Assembly: GCA_903839795.1 (NCBI GenBank)
Contig: CAIMDR010000181.1
Span: 1-6,146 of the forward strand
DNA length: 6,146 nt
DNA from: an uncultured Methylococcaceae bacterium
GTDB taxonomy: Bacteria; Pseudomonadota; Gammaproteobacteria; Methylococcales; Methylomonadaceae
Reading direction: 5' to 3'
Shown: positions 1-6,094 of the stretch, piece after piece
How the letters are laid out: the number at the start of each line of letters is the position of its first letter
How positions within the stretch are numbered: the stretch's first letter is position 1
The notes under the pieces: generated by a model
What the model saw: the letters and a program-made list of their open reading frames with translations, nothing else
The model's database searches: none
What the model was told of the DNA's origin: nothing
Position numbers and translations under genes: made by a program

Positions 1-29
1 CAGTTGGCGAGAAGTCGTACTGAATTGCA

Positions 30-140
30 ATGAGCATCACCACCATCTGCTTAACCTGCTGGGTGAACGGTATGTCCACTTATATGCTGATTCCGAATAT
101 TTATATGCTGATTCTGGATAGCAGGGGTGCGGAATGTCGG
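30..140 (+). other. Possible frameshifted upstream remnant of the PPOX-like gene
   Basis: In the third + frame the stretch reads NGMSTYMLIPNIYMLILDS followed by RGAECRV. In intact PPOX-like proteins the region before the preserved half reads roughly GNGM...N(I/V)GMLF(I/D)...RLRV, so NGM, NIYMLILD and CRV fall in the expected order and spacing. The frame would have to change near 134-145 to join MSGDAFIQ of the downstream fragment. The resemblance is short and partly low in complexity, so this is a suggestion only. The second frame instead gives a 39-residue open stretch from the left edge to the TAG at 119-121 (containing EHHHHLLNLLGERY), which I do not recognise and which could be the end of another gene. 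Confidence 0.3.
80..121 (+). repeat. 21-bp imperfect tandem duplication
   Basis: The unit beginning TTATATGCTGATTC occurs at 80-100 and again at 101-121. The first 14 bases are identical, and about 18 of 21 match overall. Because 21 is a multiple of three, the duplication itself does not shift frame; it repeats LYADSEY/LYADSG in one frame and YMLIPNI/YMLILDS in another. It lies just before the preserved part of the PPOX-like fragment and fits with a decaying gene. Confidence 0.75.
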
Positions 141-436
141 GTGATGCATTTATACAGGAAAATGATCCGCTGTTGGCGCACTGGCCTGAGGCAGAGCTGG
201 TGGTGCGTGTAACGTTGCGTGAAATGTTTCCCAACTGTCCACGCTATATTCACAAAATGGTATTGGTGGAAGAGTCATCGTTTGTTCCGAAAAAACAGTG
301 TGAAACACCCGCGCCCGACTGGAAGCGTCTCGAAATGGTTGCCGATGTATTGCCGACACGCGACGCACATCTGGCAGGGAATCTGCAAGATCCGGCAGCG
401 GCGATAAACCGCATCTATAGATTTTCAGATAAATAA
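134..436 (+). pseudogene. C-terminal fragment of a pyridoxamine 5'-phosphate oxidase-like flavoprotein
   Basis: The 100-residue product reads like the C-terminal half of PPOX-family FMN-binding split-barrel proteins, usually about 200 residues long. The best landmarks are PEAELVVRVTLREMFPNCPRY near residues 18-38, with the PNCPRYIHK signature that follows the last barrel strands, then CETPAPDWKR and the tail VLPTRDAHLAG. The N-terminal half, which supplies much of the flavin-binding barrel and dimer interface, is absent in this frame: an in-frame TAG lies at 119-121. An AGGGG sequence at 123-127 sits 6 bases before the ATG, so a short protein could still be translated, but I would not expect it to bind flavin. 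Residues resembling the missing part appear in another frame just upstream, so decay by frameshift is likely. Family assignment is from remembered motifs; the substrate is unknown. Nothing ties it to the efflux or PEP-CTERM genes nearby. Confidence 0.7.
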
Positions 437-447
437 TTTCGATCTTA

Positions 448-480
448 ACGGATACCATCCCTTTAAGGGATGTTATCCGT
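448..480 (+). terminator. Strong hairpin after the PPOX-like fragment
   Basis: The arms ACGGATA-C-CATCCCT and AGGGATG-T-TATCCGT pair over about 15 positions with one C/T mismatch (455/473) and a 3-base loop (463-465). It starts 12 bases after the stop codon of the PPOX-like fragment, where a transcription terminator is expected. No T-run follows on either strand, so it is not a canonical intrinsic terminator; it may stabilise an mRNA end or be a palindromic repeat. Confidence 0.5.
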
Positions 481-502
481 ATGGACTCCAAACTTCATGT
501 AA

Positions 503-529
503 TGGAAATTTAATTTCTGAAAGACTATA
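503..529 (+). repeat. 27-bp repeat, left copy (inverted with respect to 6030-6056)
   Basis: TGGAAATTTAATTTCTGAAA plus G, then one differing base, then CTATA, is repeated on the opposite strand at 6056-6030 with 26 of 27 bases identical. Both copies read inward, the geometry of terminal inverted repeats. The last bases of this copy run into a perfect 12-base palindrome, AGACTATAGTCT (522-533). No duplicated target site longer than AA is visible outside the two copies. Confidence 0.75.
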
Positions 530-553
530 GTCTGAATAGTTACCTTTTTTCTA

Positions 554-579
554 TACGATCACGTTTGCTTGAGATCGTA
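554..579. promoter_or_regulatory. Inverted repeat TACGATC-12-GATCGTA
   Basis: A perfect 7-bp inverted repeat at 554-560 and 573-579 is separated by 12 bases. TTTT follows at 581-584, so a weak terminator is possible; a protein-binding operator is the alternative. No gene start lies close enough to decide between them. Confidence 0.3.
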
Positions 580-618
580 CTTTTCAAAGTCATAATAGTG
601 AGTTTCAGACGGGTCTGT

Positions 619-659
619 TTATTCCGGGAACGCTGAGCACCAGCTCGGCGCTCCCGGAA
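619..659 (+). repeat. Dispersed hairpin repeat, copy 1
   Basis: TTATTCCGGGAACGCTGAGC followed by ACCAGCTCGGCG (619-650) matches 1574-1605 in 31 of 32 bases. This copy also folds on itself: 622-638 pairs with 643-659, about 17 positions with one A/C mismatch and one G-T wobble, around the tetraloop ACCA (639-642). Such short palindromic elements behave like REP or BIME sequences in gammaproteobacteria. I recall near-identical sequences in Methylococcales intergenic regions but cannot verify that here. Confidence 0.75.
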
Positions 660-666
660 AACGTTT

Positions 667-719
667 CACCACGAAGGACATGACGTTTTTTGTCCTTTTT
701 TCTTCGTACTCTTCGTGTT
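667..719 (-). repeat. cacgaag-type intergenic repeat
   Basis: Read on the - strand the stretch contains ACGAAGAGT and ACGAAGAAA as adjacent 9-base units, then AAAGGACA, and ends TCCTTCGTGGTGAA. Words of the type cacgaaggacacgaaga recur as low-complexity intergenic repeats in many environmental bacteria. An inverted pair CACGAAG (670-676) and CTTCGTG (711-717) encloses the terminator-like stem. The apparent - strand reading frame here (KKDKKRHVLRGETF) is a by-product of the repeat. Confidence 0.5.
674..701 (+). terminator. Possible intrinsic terminator
   Basis: AAGGACA (674-680) pairs with TGTCCTT (691-697) around a 10-base loop, and Ts run from 696 to 701. The shape fits a + strand Rho-independent terminator, but the nearest upstream gene on that strand ended at 436 and the structure lies within a repeat, so its role is uncertain. 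Confidence 0.4.
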
Positions 720-798
720 TTGGCAACTGCTCCCGGCGTTGTTCTACCTCCTGCATCCATGTAGTTGTTTGTGGTGAATAAGATTTTTAAAGGCACAA

Positions 799-819
799 CT
801 AATTATCAGATTAGCTAAT
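799..819. promoter_or_regulatory. Overlapping ctaat/attag inverted repeats
   Basis: CTAAT-TATCAG-ATTAG (799-814) overlaps the perfect palindrome ATTAGCTAAT (810-819). Three alternating half-sites upstream of the putative promoter of the secreted-protein gene could be an operator, though AT-rich DNA produces such patterns by chance. Confidence 0.25.
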
Positions 820-851
820 ATACAATAATTTCTATTTTTTCTATTTTTTAC

Positions 852-877
852 TTGACTTAGTGGGGGGGGGGTAAAAT
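852..877 (+). promoter_or_regulatory. Candidate promoter with a G10 tract in its spacer
   Basis: A good -35 element, TTGACT (852-857), is followed by TAGT, ten Gs (862-871) and the -10-like TAAAAT (872-877). The spacer is 14 bases, three short of the 17 favoured by the main sigma factor, and 10 of the 14 bases are a homopolymer. A change in the G count would alter promoter strength, as is established for Neisseria porA. The start codon of the PEP-CTERM gene lies about 95 bases downstream, leaving room for a leader. The promoter itself is inferred from consensus only. Confidence 0.4.
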
Positions 878-958
878 CTAGCCGTGTAATTTTCTATGTA
901 TACTCTTTTTCAAAGATAATATTGGAAATAATTGCGCTATATCTTTATCTTTTATTTT

Positions 959-963
959 AGGAG
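959..963 (+). promoter_or_regulatory. Ribosome binding site of the PEP-CTERM gene
   Basis: AGGAG at 959-963 lies 8 bases before the ATG at 972. This supports that start, which also gives a complete signal peptide. Confidence 0.85.
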
Positions 964-971
964 TTTATTTC

Positions 972-1499
972 ATGAAAAAATCTTTGCTTCGCGTTATAGC
1001 CGCTGTTGCGGTGTTAACCCCGGCTATTTCTGCACATGCATCATTATTGAATTACAACGAGCAATTCGATGGCAATGGTATGCACTTTAATCTCAACTTT
1101 CAGGCCAGTGACACGGGCACTACGGTCATCACTACCTTTAACGGTACAGCTGGTACAGATCCCCTTGCCCTGATTGCCCCAGGTGGTAGAGACAATGATA
1201 ATGTGTTTGTCCCGGCTACATTTGCTACAACCGGCGGTTGGAATAGCAATGGCTTGGCTTTCCATGACACCGTTTCTGGCTATAATTTTCAGCTGTTCTA
1301 TGGCTATGGTTATAATCCAGCCACCGGTCAATTGGGAGATTTGTTGCAATTTAACTCTAACATGCCACAAGCTGATACATTTGCCAATTTCACCTATTCT
1401 TCATCACCTGTTTCTTCAGTACCCGTACCCGCCGCAGTTTGGTTGTTTGCGAGTGGTTTAGGACTGCTGACAGTCGGTCGCAGAAAAAAGATGGTTTAG
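972..1499 (+). CDS. PEP-CTERM (VPVPA-type) sorting domain protein
   Basis: This 175-residue protein begins with a classical Sec signal peptide: MKK, a hydrophobic stretch (residues 5-19) and an AHA site suggesting cleavage after Ala23. The mature part is rich in Asn, Gly, Thr, Phe and Tyr with few charges, suggesting a beta-rich extracellular protein; I recognise no enzymatic domain. The last 26 residues are a tripartite sorting tail: VPVPAAVWLF (from residue 150), a hydrophobic segment through GLGLLTV, and the basic end GRRKKMV. This is the VPxPA variant of PEP-CTERM, whose members are retained in the membrane and then processed by an exosortase (EpsH family) for release or attachment to exopolysaccharide. 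No exosortase gene is in the window, which is usual because substrates are scattered. The gene stands alone, with its own ribosome binding site and a strong terminator 29 bases after its stop. Its specific role is unknown; the sorting call is firm. Confidence 0.9.
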   Translation: MKKSLLRVIAAVAVLTPAISAHASLLNYNEQFDGNGMHFNLNFQASDTGTTVITTFNGTAGTDPLALIAPGGRDNDNVFVPATFATTGGWNSNGLAFHDTVSGYNFQLFYGYGYNPATGQLGDLLQFNSNMPQADTFANFTYSSSPVSSVPVPAAVWLFASGLGLLTVGRRKKMV

Positions 1500-1527
1500 T
1501 AATTAATCACCCAATACAAAGCAATTC

Positions 1528-1558
1528 AAAAAAACTGACTACTCGTCAGTTTTTTTTT
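1528..1558. terminator. Bidirectional Rho-independent terminator
   Basis: Seven As plus CTGAC (1528-1539) pair with GTCAG plus Ts (1545-1556) around the 5-base loop TACTC, and nine Ts run from 1550 to 1558. On the opposite strand the A-run becomes a T-run, so the structure can stop both the PEP-CTERM transcript and the convergent efflux operon transcript. Confidence 0.92.
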
Positions 1559-1573
1559 GCCGAAAAGATCATA

Positions 1574-1668
1574 TTATTCCGGGAACGCTGAGCCCCAGCT
1601 CGGCGTAGTTACCTCTCTACCTTAAGCTAACTGATTATTCCGTGCCGAGCTGGGGCTTAGCGTTCCCG
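1574..1668. repeat. Inverted pair of the dispersed hairpin repeat (copies 2 and 3)
   Basis: Copy 2 (1574-1605, + orientation) and copy 3 (1644-1668, reverse orientation) are complementary over 25 bases (1580-1604 with 1644-1668), the only deviation being a G-T wobble at 1590/1658. The 39-base centre contains a smaller pair, AGTTA (1607-1611) and TAACT (1628-1632). The element fills the gap between two convergent genes, starting 16 bases from the stop of the outer-membrane lipoprotein gene. The arrangement resembles a BIME-like paired repeat and could form a long RNA stem that protects or ends the efflux mRNA. Confidence 0.8.
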
Positions 1669-1683
1669 CAAAAAAATTTTACC

Positions 1684-3108
1684 TTAAGGAAAATACGCCG
1701 CTTCTTTCGGCTTGGGCAGGTTGGCTGATTTTTCCTCTGCAATTCTCCAGCCGCCACCCATGGCAAGGTATAAAGAAAGGGCCGAGTTAAAGGTCGATGC
1801 CCGCGCATTGGTAAGCTCAATCTGGGCGCTTACTAACTGTCTGATGGCATCCAGTTCATTTAAATAATCAACATAGCCTTCTTCATAACGAATCCGCGAT
1901 AGATTGAAATAACGATTATTGGCACCCACCCGATCAATTTGCTTGGCTTCTTGTTCTTTGGTTTTGATTAGGCCGACCAGCGCACTTTCAAATTCACTAA
2001 AGCCGGTAATAATGCTTCGCTTATAATTAGCTAAGGCCGCTTTTTGGACAGCTTCGGCTGATTGCACTTGGCCTGCTATTTTTCCGGCGGTAAATATAGG
2101 CGTCACTATTGCCGAACCCACTGTCCAGAAGTTGGCACCGGGGGCAAAAAGACCGCCTAGTTGTGAGCTGATTTGTCCTACGTTTCCGGTCAGGGAAATA
2201 GTGGGAAAATATTGCGCCCTGGCAACACCGATTTGTGCATTCGCGGAAATTAATTGTTGCTCTGCTTGGGTAATATCCGGTCGTCTTATTAATAAATCAG
2301 AAGGCAGGCCTGCCGGTATTGCCGGCAGTTTAAGCTTATCCAGAGTCAAGCCGCGTGGAATGGCATCAGGATTTTTGCCCAATAAAACATTCAAGGCATT
2401 TTCAGTCACAGCGATGCGCTGCTCGTAAAGAGGAATTTGCGCACTTTGTAGTTGATATTCAGAATCGGTTTGTTCCACTTCCAGTTCCGAGGTATAGCCT
2501 TCTTGAAAACGTATCGTGTTAATGCGCAGACCTTCTTTAAGAATCGCCACGATTTCTTTGGTTATTTCCAGTTGCTTGTCCAGTTGACGCAAGTTGATGT
2601 AAGTTTTTGCGACTTGACTGACCAGGGTTAGCATGACGGCTTGGCGCGTTGCCTCTTGACCCAGAAGATTGGCCATTGCCGCTTCGTTGGCGCGTCTTAA
2701 TTGTCCCCAAATATCAAGTTGCCAGTTCATCCCGCCGCTCAGGTTAAAAGAATCTCCATCGGGTTTAAACTGCGGGGAGGTAGCCGGTTGTGGATGTTGG
2801 GTTTTAAATGCCCCTGTGATCTGCGGAAACAAATTGGCGCGTGTTGAGCCATACAGCCCCATGTATTGATCAACATTGGCAATGGCTATTTTTAAATCGT
2901 AATTACCCTGAATGGCTTGTGTTATCAAACGATTAAGTACGGGGTCGCCTAACTGTTGCCACCACCGGTTATTGGTTGCATTAAGCAGCGCATCGGTTTC
3001 GTTGTTACGCCAATGGGTGGGCGTAGCAATTTCAGGCTTGATATAATCCGGGCCTACTTTAAAACACCCGGTTAACAAAATACTTGATAACAATAAAACT
3101 TTATTCAT
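1684..3108 (-). CDS. RND efflux outer membrane lipoprotein, NodT family
   Basis: This is the outer-membrane channel (TolC-fold) component of a tripartite efflux pump. The protein from the ATG at 3108 has 474 residues, normal for the NodT/OprM family. It begins MNKVLLLSSILLTGC: a short lipoprotein signal peptide with lipobox LTGC, putting the lipidated Cys at residue 15. The family motif GPDYIKP follows at 19-25, then RWWQQLGDPVLNRLI (about 48-62). The second repeat carries the hallmark DLLIRRPDITQAEQ (271-284) and GVARAQYFPTISLTG (294-308), and the end reads LAMGGGW. A longer in-frame start exists at 3171, but it would place 21 residues of mostly basic, non-signal sequence before the signal peptide and overlap the pump gene deeply. 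The start at 3108 has AGGAG at 3116-3120 and overlaps the pump stop by 8 bases, implying translational coupling. Efflux substrates cannot be inferred. Confidence 0.95.
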   Translation of the reverse strand: MNKVLLLSSILLTGCFKVGPDYIKPEIATPTHWRNNETDALLNATNNRWWQQLGDPVLNRLITQAIQGNYDLKIAIANVDQYMGLYGSTRANLFPQITGAFKTQHPQPATSPQFKPDGDSFNLSGGMNWQLDIWGQLRRANEAAMANLLGQEATRQAVMLTLVSQVAKTYINLRQLDKQLEITKEIVAILKEGLRINTIRFQEGYTSELEVEQTDSEYQLQSAQIPLYEQRIAVTENALNVLLGKNPDAIPRGLTLDKLKLPAIPAGLPSDLLIRRPDITQAEQQLISANAQIGVARAQYFPTISLTGNVGQISSQLGGLFAPGANFWTVGSAIVTPIFTAGKIAGQVQSAEAVQKAALANYKRSIITGFSEFESALVGLIKTKEQEAKQIDRVGANNRYFNLSRIRYEEGYVDYLNELDAIRQLVSAQIELTNARASTFNSALSLYLAMGGGWRIAEEKSANLPKPKEAAYFP

Positions 3109-3120
3109 TGTCAGGCTCCT
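3101..3120 (-). promoter_or_regulatory. Overlapping stop/start and ribosome binding site of the efflux operon
   Basis: On the - strand the lipoprotein start and the pump stop share ATGAATAA (3108-3101). AGGAG at 3120-3116 is 7 bases upstream of the ATG. The arrangement supports coupled translation and fixes the lipoprotein start. Confidence 0.85.
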
Positions 3121-6094
3121 GTTGCTTGTCCATCGCGATTTCGGTTTTCTTTTGATCAGAAAATTTCTCAACGGTGTAGAAACTTAAAGGAATCAAAAAG
3201 ATGGCAATAAACGAGGCGGCCGCCATCCCGCCAATAACGACATAACCAATAACTTGTCGCCCCAAAGCACCCGCACCATGCGCCAAAGCCAACGGCACAC
3301 AACCCAAAATAAAAGCGAAACTGGTCATTAAAATAGGCCGTAACCGCAACCGCGCACCTGCCAGGGTCGCTTCAACCAACGGTTTACCCTGATCTACGCC
3401 CATCTTGGCAAACTCCACAATCAAAATGGCGTTCTTGGCGGCTAACCCAATCAGCATGACCAAGCCGATTTGCGCATAGACATTATTGGCGTAGTGCCCA
3501 AACATCAAGGCCGCAAAAGCGCCAAAGACGGCAACCGGGGTACTCAATAAAACGCTGAACGGCAAGCTCCAACTTTCATACAGGGCGGCTAAAATCAAAA
3601 ATACACACAACAGTGAAAAGCCAAAAATAAGCATCGGTGACAAGCCTTGCTGGGCAATTTTTTCCTGATAGCTCATGCCCATATAGTCGTAGCCCATCGT
3701 GTTGGGCATGGTCTGGGCAAATACCTCTTCCAACGCCTGCATCGCTTGTGCTGAAGTATAGCCCGGCTTGGCTGCGGCATTAATCAAAGCACTGCGATAA
3801 AGGTTATAACGCATGGTAAATTCCGGGCCACTGGTTTCCCGAATACTGGTTACTGCCGATAAAGGGACGGTAGTGCCGCTTTTATTGCGCACATAAAACT
3901 GACCTAAAGGCTCGGGTGTTTTTCGATATTCGCCTTCCGCTTCCAGATAAACCTGCCATTGCCGGCCAAAACGGTTAAAGTAATTAATAAAGCCACTGCC
4001 CATGTAATACTGCATGGTTTGGTAAACATCTGCCAAGTTAACACCTTGCTTAATAACCTTATCCTTATCGACATCCACAAACAATTGCGGTGTTGCGGCG
4101 ATAAGTGTGGTAAAAATTCCTGTTAATTCAGGACGTTGTGCCGCTGCTTTTATAAATTTCTCGGTGTTTTCGGCTAAAAACTCTACCGTATTACCACCTC
4201 TGTCTTCCAGTACAAAACTAACCCCGCCCGAGGTTCCCACACCCGGGATGGCCGGTGGTGGAAACACCATAGCCACCCCGCCCGGCAGTTTTTGCAGTTC
4301 TTTATTGACCGATAATTTAATGGCGGTGTATTGTTCCTTAGCGTCTTTACGTAGAGCCCAATCTTCCAGGGTTATAAAGAAAAATGCGTTGTAGGTGGTA
4401 TTTGCCTGACTGAGCATGTTGTAGCCCAGCACGGTTGAATAGTATTTTATACCCGGCGTGTTTTTTAATACGTCTTCAACTTGGCGAGCCATTTCGCTGG
4501 TTCGTTGAAACGATGAGGCATTGGGTAATTGAAGTGCGCCGTAGATATAGCCCTGATCTTCATCGGGTAAAAAGCTGGAGGGCGTTTTATTGCCTAAAAA
4601 GCCCGCCAATAAAGTCAGTGCCAACAAGAACATTAAGCCGAAAAAACTGTGACGAATCAATCCGCCGCAAACGCCGACATAGCCATCGGTCATACGGCCA
4701 AAATACCGGTTAAAACCATTAAAAAACCGCTGCAACAAGCTGATTTTTTGGTCTTTAGGTTTTGGCTTTAACATCAGTGCGCATAAAGCGGGTGTTAACG
4801 TTAAAGCATTAAAGGCAGACAGCGCCACAGATATCGCTATAGTCAACGCAAACGGTTGATAAAGACGTCCGGTAATACCGGGAATAAAAGCCGTTGGTAT
4901 AAACACGGCCGCCAGAATAATGGCAATCGCGATAACCGGCCCTGATACTTCTTCCATTGCTTTAAACGCGGCATCTTTAGGCGACATGCCTTCCTCAATA
5001 TGATGCTCTACCGCCTCTACCACCACAATCGCATCATCAATTACCAAACCTACTGCCAGCACCAGGCCGAACAGGGATAAGGTATTAATGGAAAAACCAA
5101 ACAGGGGAAAAAAGGCAAAGGTACCGATTAAAGCTACCGGCACCGCCAACAACGGAATTAACGTAGCCCGCCAACTTTGCAAAAACAGATAGACGACAAT
5201 AATAACCAGCACCAACGCTTCAAATAACGTTTGGACAATGTCATCAATCCCCGCAGTCACAGCCAACGTGGTATCCAGAGCCACGGCATAATCCAGATCA
5301 GCCGGAAAACTCTTTTTTTGTTCGGCCATTAAGGCCTTGACACCGTTAGCCGCCTCCAGCGCGTTGGAACCAGGTAATTGATAAAGTGCAATCAGCGCAG
5401 TGGGTTGTCCATTCAAACGACTGGAGATTGAGTAATTTTGCGCCCCCAACTCAATTCGACCAACATCTTTAATACGCACTGTTGAGCCCGTTTTATCAAC
5501 GCGCAAAATGATATTACCAAAGTCTTCTTCCGATTGTAAACGGCCTTGCGCCTGAATGGCATAGGTAAATTCCTGACCGTTAGGGATAGGTTCCGCGCCA
5601 ATTTGTCCGGCGGGGTTAACCGTATTTTGGGCTTGAATGGCACTAACAATTTCGGGGATAGTAATATCCATTGAGGCCAGCTTATCGGGTTTCACCCAAA
5701 TACGCATGGCATACTGACCTGCACCAAACACCGACACCGTGGAAATGCCTTTAATGCGGGTTAGCTTGTCGTTAAGATTGATGTAGGCATAATTGGCCAG
5801 AAAAACATTATCGTAAGTCCCTTTGGGCGAATACAAGGCAAACATGATGAGTGGGGCGACGGTCGATTTTTGTACCGTTACGCCAAAATTGTTAACCGCA
5901 GCAGGAAGCTGAGAAGCCGCTTGCGTTTCACGCATTTGAGCAAGAATTTGGTCGGTGTTGGGGTCAGTGGTGACATCAAAATCGACGCGCACATTGGTAT
6001 TGCCACTATTGGTGTTAATGGAATACATGTATAGACTTTCAGAAATTAAATTTCCAAAATCCCTCAAAAATTCACAAAAATCGTAATAAAACAC
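3101..6094 (-). CDS. RND efflux pump inner-membrane permease (HAE1/AcrB family), N-terminally truncated
   Basis: This is the proton-driven inner-membrane pump of a tripartite drug or hydrophobic-compound exporter, closest in feel to MexF/OqxB-type proteins. It has 997 residues from the GTG at 6094; the family is about 1040-1060. Proton-relay residues are present: Asp353-Asp354 in GLVIDDAIVVVE (AcrB Asp407/408), Lys887 in GLAAKNAILIVEF (Lys940) and Arg919 in RLRPILMTS (Arg971). TM2-TM6 lie at about 285-441, TM7 at about 480-500, TM8-TM12 at about 819-972, with porter segments between, including FLPDEDQGY at 508. Family homology starts at LYMYSINTNSG (residue 21, about AcrB Leu75-Tyr77). The preceding residues (FYYDFCEFLRDFGNLISES) match nothing in the family, so TM1 and the first part of PN1 are missing. 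The frame stays open to the right edge, and no good ribosome binding site precedes the GTG; ATG at 6028 is an alternative restart. Without TM1 normal function is doubtful. The adaptor gene is not seen. Confidence 0.9.
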   Translation of the reverse strand: MFYYDFCEFLRDFGNLISESLYMYSINTNSGNTNVRVDFDVTTDPNTDQILAQMRETQAASQLPAAVNNFGVTVQKSTVAPLIMFALYSPKGTYDNVFLANYAYINLNDKLTRIKGISTVSVFGAGQYAMRIWVKPDKLASMDITIPEIVSAIQAQNTVNPAGQIGAEPIPNGQEFTYAIQAQGRLQSEEDFGNIILRVDKTGSTVRIKDVGRIELGAQNYSISSRLNGQPTALIALYQLPGSNALEAANGVKALMAEQKKSFPADLDYAVALDTTLAVTAGIDDIVQTLFEALVLVIIVVYLFLQSWRATLIPLLAVPVALIGTFAFFPLFGFSINTLSLFGLVLAVGLVIDDAIVVVEAVEHHIEEGMSPKDAAFKAMEEVSGPVIAIAIILAAVFIPTAFIPGITGRLYQPFALTIAISVALSAFNALTLTPALCALMLKPKPKDQKISLLQRFFNGFNRYFGRMTDGYVGVCGGLIRHSFFGLMFLLALTLLAGFLGNKTPSSFLPDEDQGYIYGALQLPNASSFQRTSEMARQVEDVLKNTPGIKYYSTVLGYNMLSQANTTYNAFFFITLEDWALRKDAKEQYTAIKLSVNKELQKLPGGVAMVFPPPAIPGVGTSGGVSFVLEDRGGNTVEFLAENTEKFIKAAAQRPELTGIFTTLIAATPQLFVDVDKDKVIKQGVNLADVYQTMQYYMGSGFINYFNRFGRQWQVYLEAEGEYRKTPEPLGQFYVRNKSGTTVPLSAVTSIRETSGPEFTMRYNLYRSALINAAAKPGYTSAQAMQALEEVFAQTMPNTMGYDYMGMSYQEKIAQQGLSPMLIFGFSLLCVFLILAALYESWSLPFSVLLSTPVAVFGAFAALMFGHYANNVYAQIGLVMLIGLAAKNAILIVEFAKMGVDQGKPLVEATLAGARLRLRPILMTSFAFILGCVPLALAHGAGALGRQVIGYVVIGGMAAASFIAIFLIPLSFYTVEKFSDQKKTEIAMDKQQEPDNE
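6030..6056 (-). repeat. 27-bp repeat, right copy, at the break in the RND gene
   Basis: Read on the - strand, this repeats 503-529 with 26 of 27 bases identical. Its inner end (CTATA) is exactly where recognisable RND coding sequence begins (CTA TAC ATG TAT, giving LYMY). The coincidence suggests that the repeat is the end of an inserted or rearranged segment that removed the 5' part of the pump gene. Confidence 0.75.

Noticed and set aside
150..491. 113-residue - strand frame opposite the PPOX-like fragment
   Set aside because: It is antisense to a sequence with recognisable family motifs and starts within the intergenic hairpin region.
605..796. 63-residue - strand reading frame containing KKDKKRHVLRGETF
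   Set aside because: It is a translation of the cacgaag-type repeat and the hairpin repeat; it has no ribosome binding site and no protein-like composition.
899..904. TATACT as the -10 element of the PEP-CTERM promoter
   Set aside because: No acceptable -35 hexamer lies 16-18 bases upstream; it remains a weak alternative to the TTGACT/TAAAAT pair.
1044..1461. Alternative frames on both strands inside the PEP-CTERM gene
   Set aside because: They overlap a gene with a clear signal peptide, sorting tail and ribosome binding site; the alternatives show none of these.
619..1668. Three repeat copies considered as a CRISPR-like array
   Set aside because: Spacing is irregular (about 950 and 70 bases), one copy is inverted and a gene lies between copies; this is a dispersed palindromic repeat.
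3109..3171. Upstream start extending the outer-membrane lipoprotein by 21 residues
   Set aside because: It would bury the lipoprotein signal peptide behind a basic segment and ignore the AGGAG site located 7 bases before the ATG at 3108.
4107..4713. Two + strand reading frames of about 92-95 residues opposite the pump gene
   Set aside because: They lie wholly antisense to a strongly conserved coding sequence and have no recognisable domains.
5413..5649. 78-residue - strand frame inside the pump gene
   Set aside because: It is an out-of-frame shadow of the RND coding sequence on the same strand.
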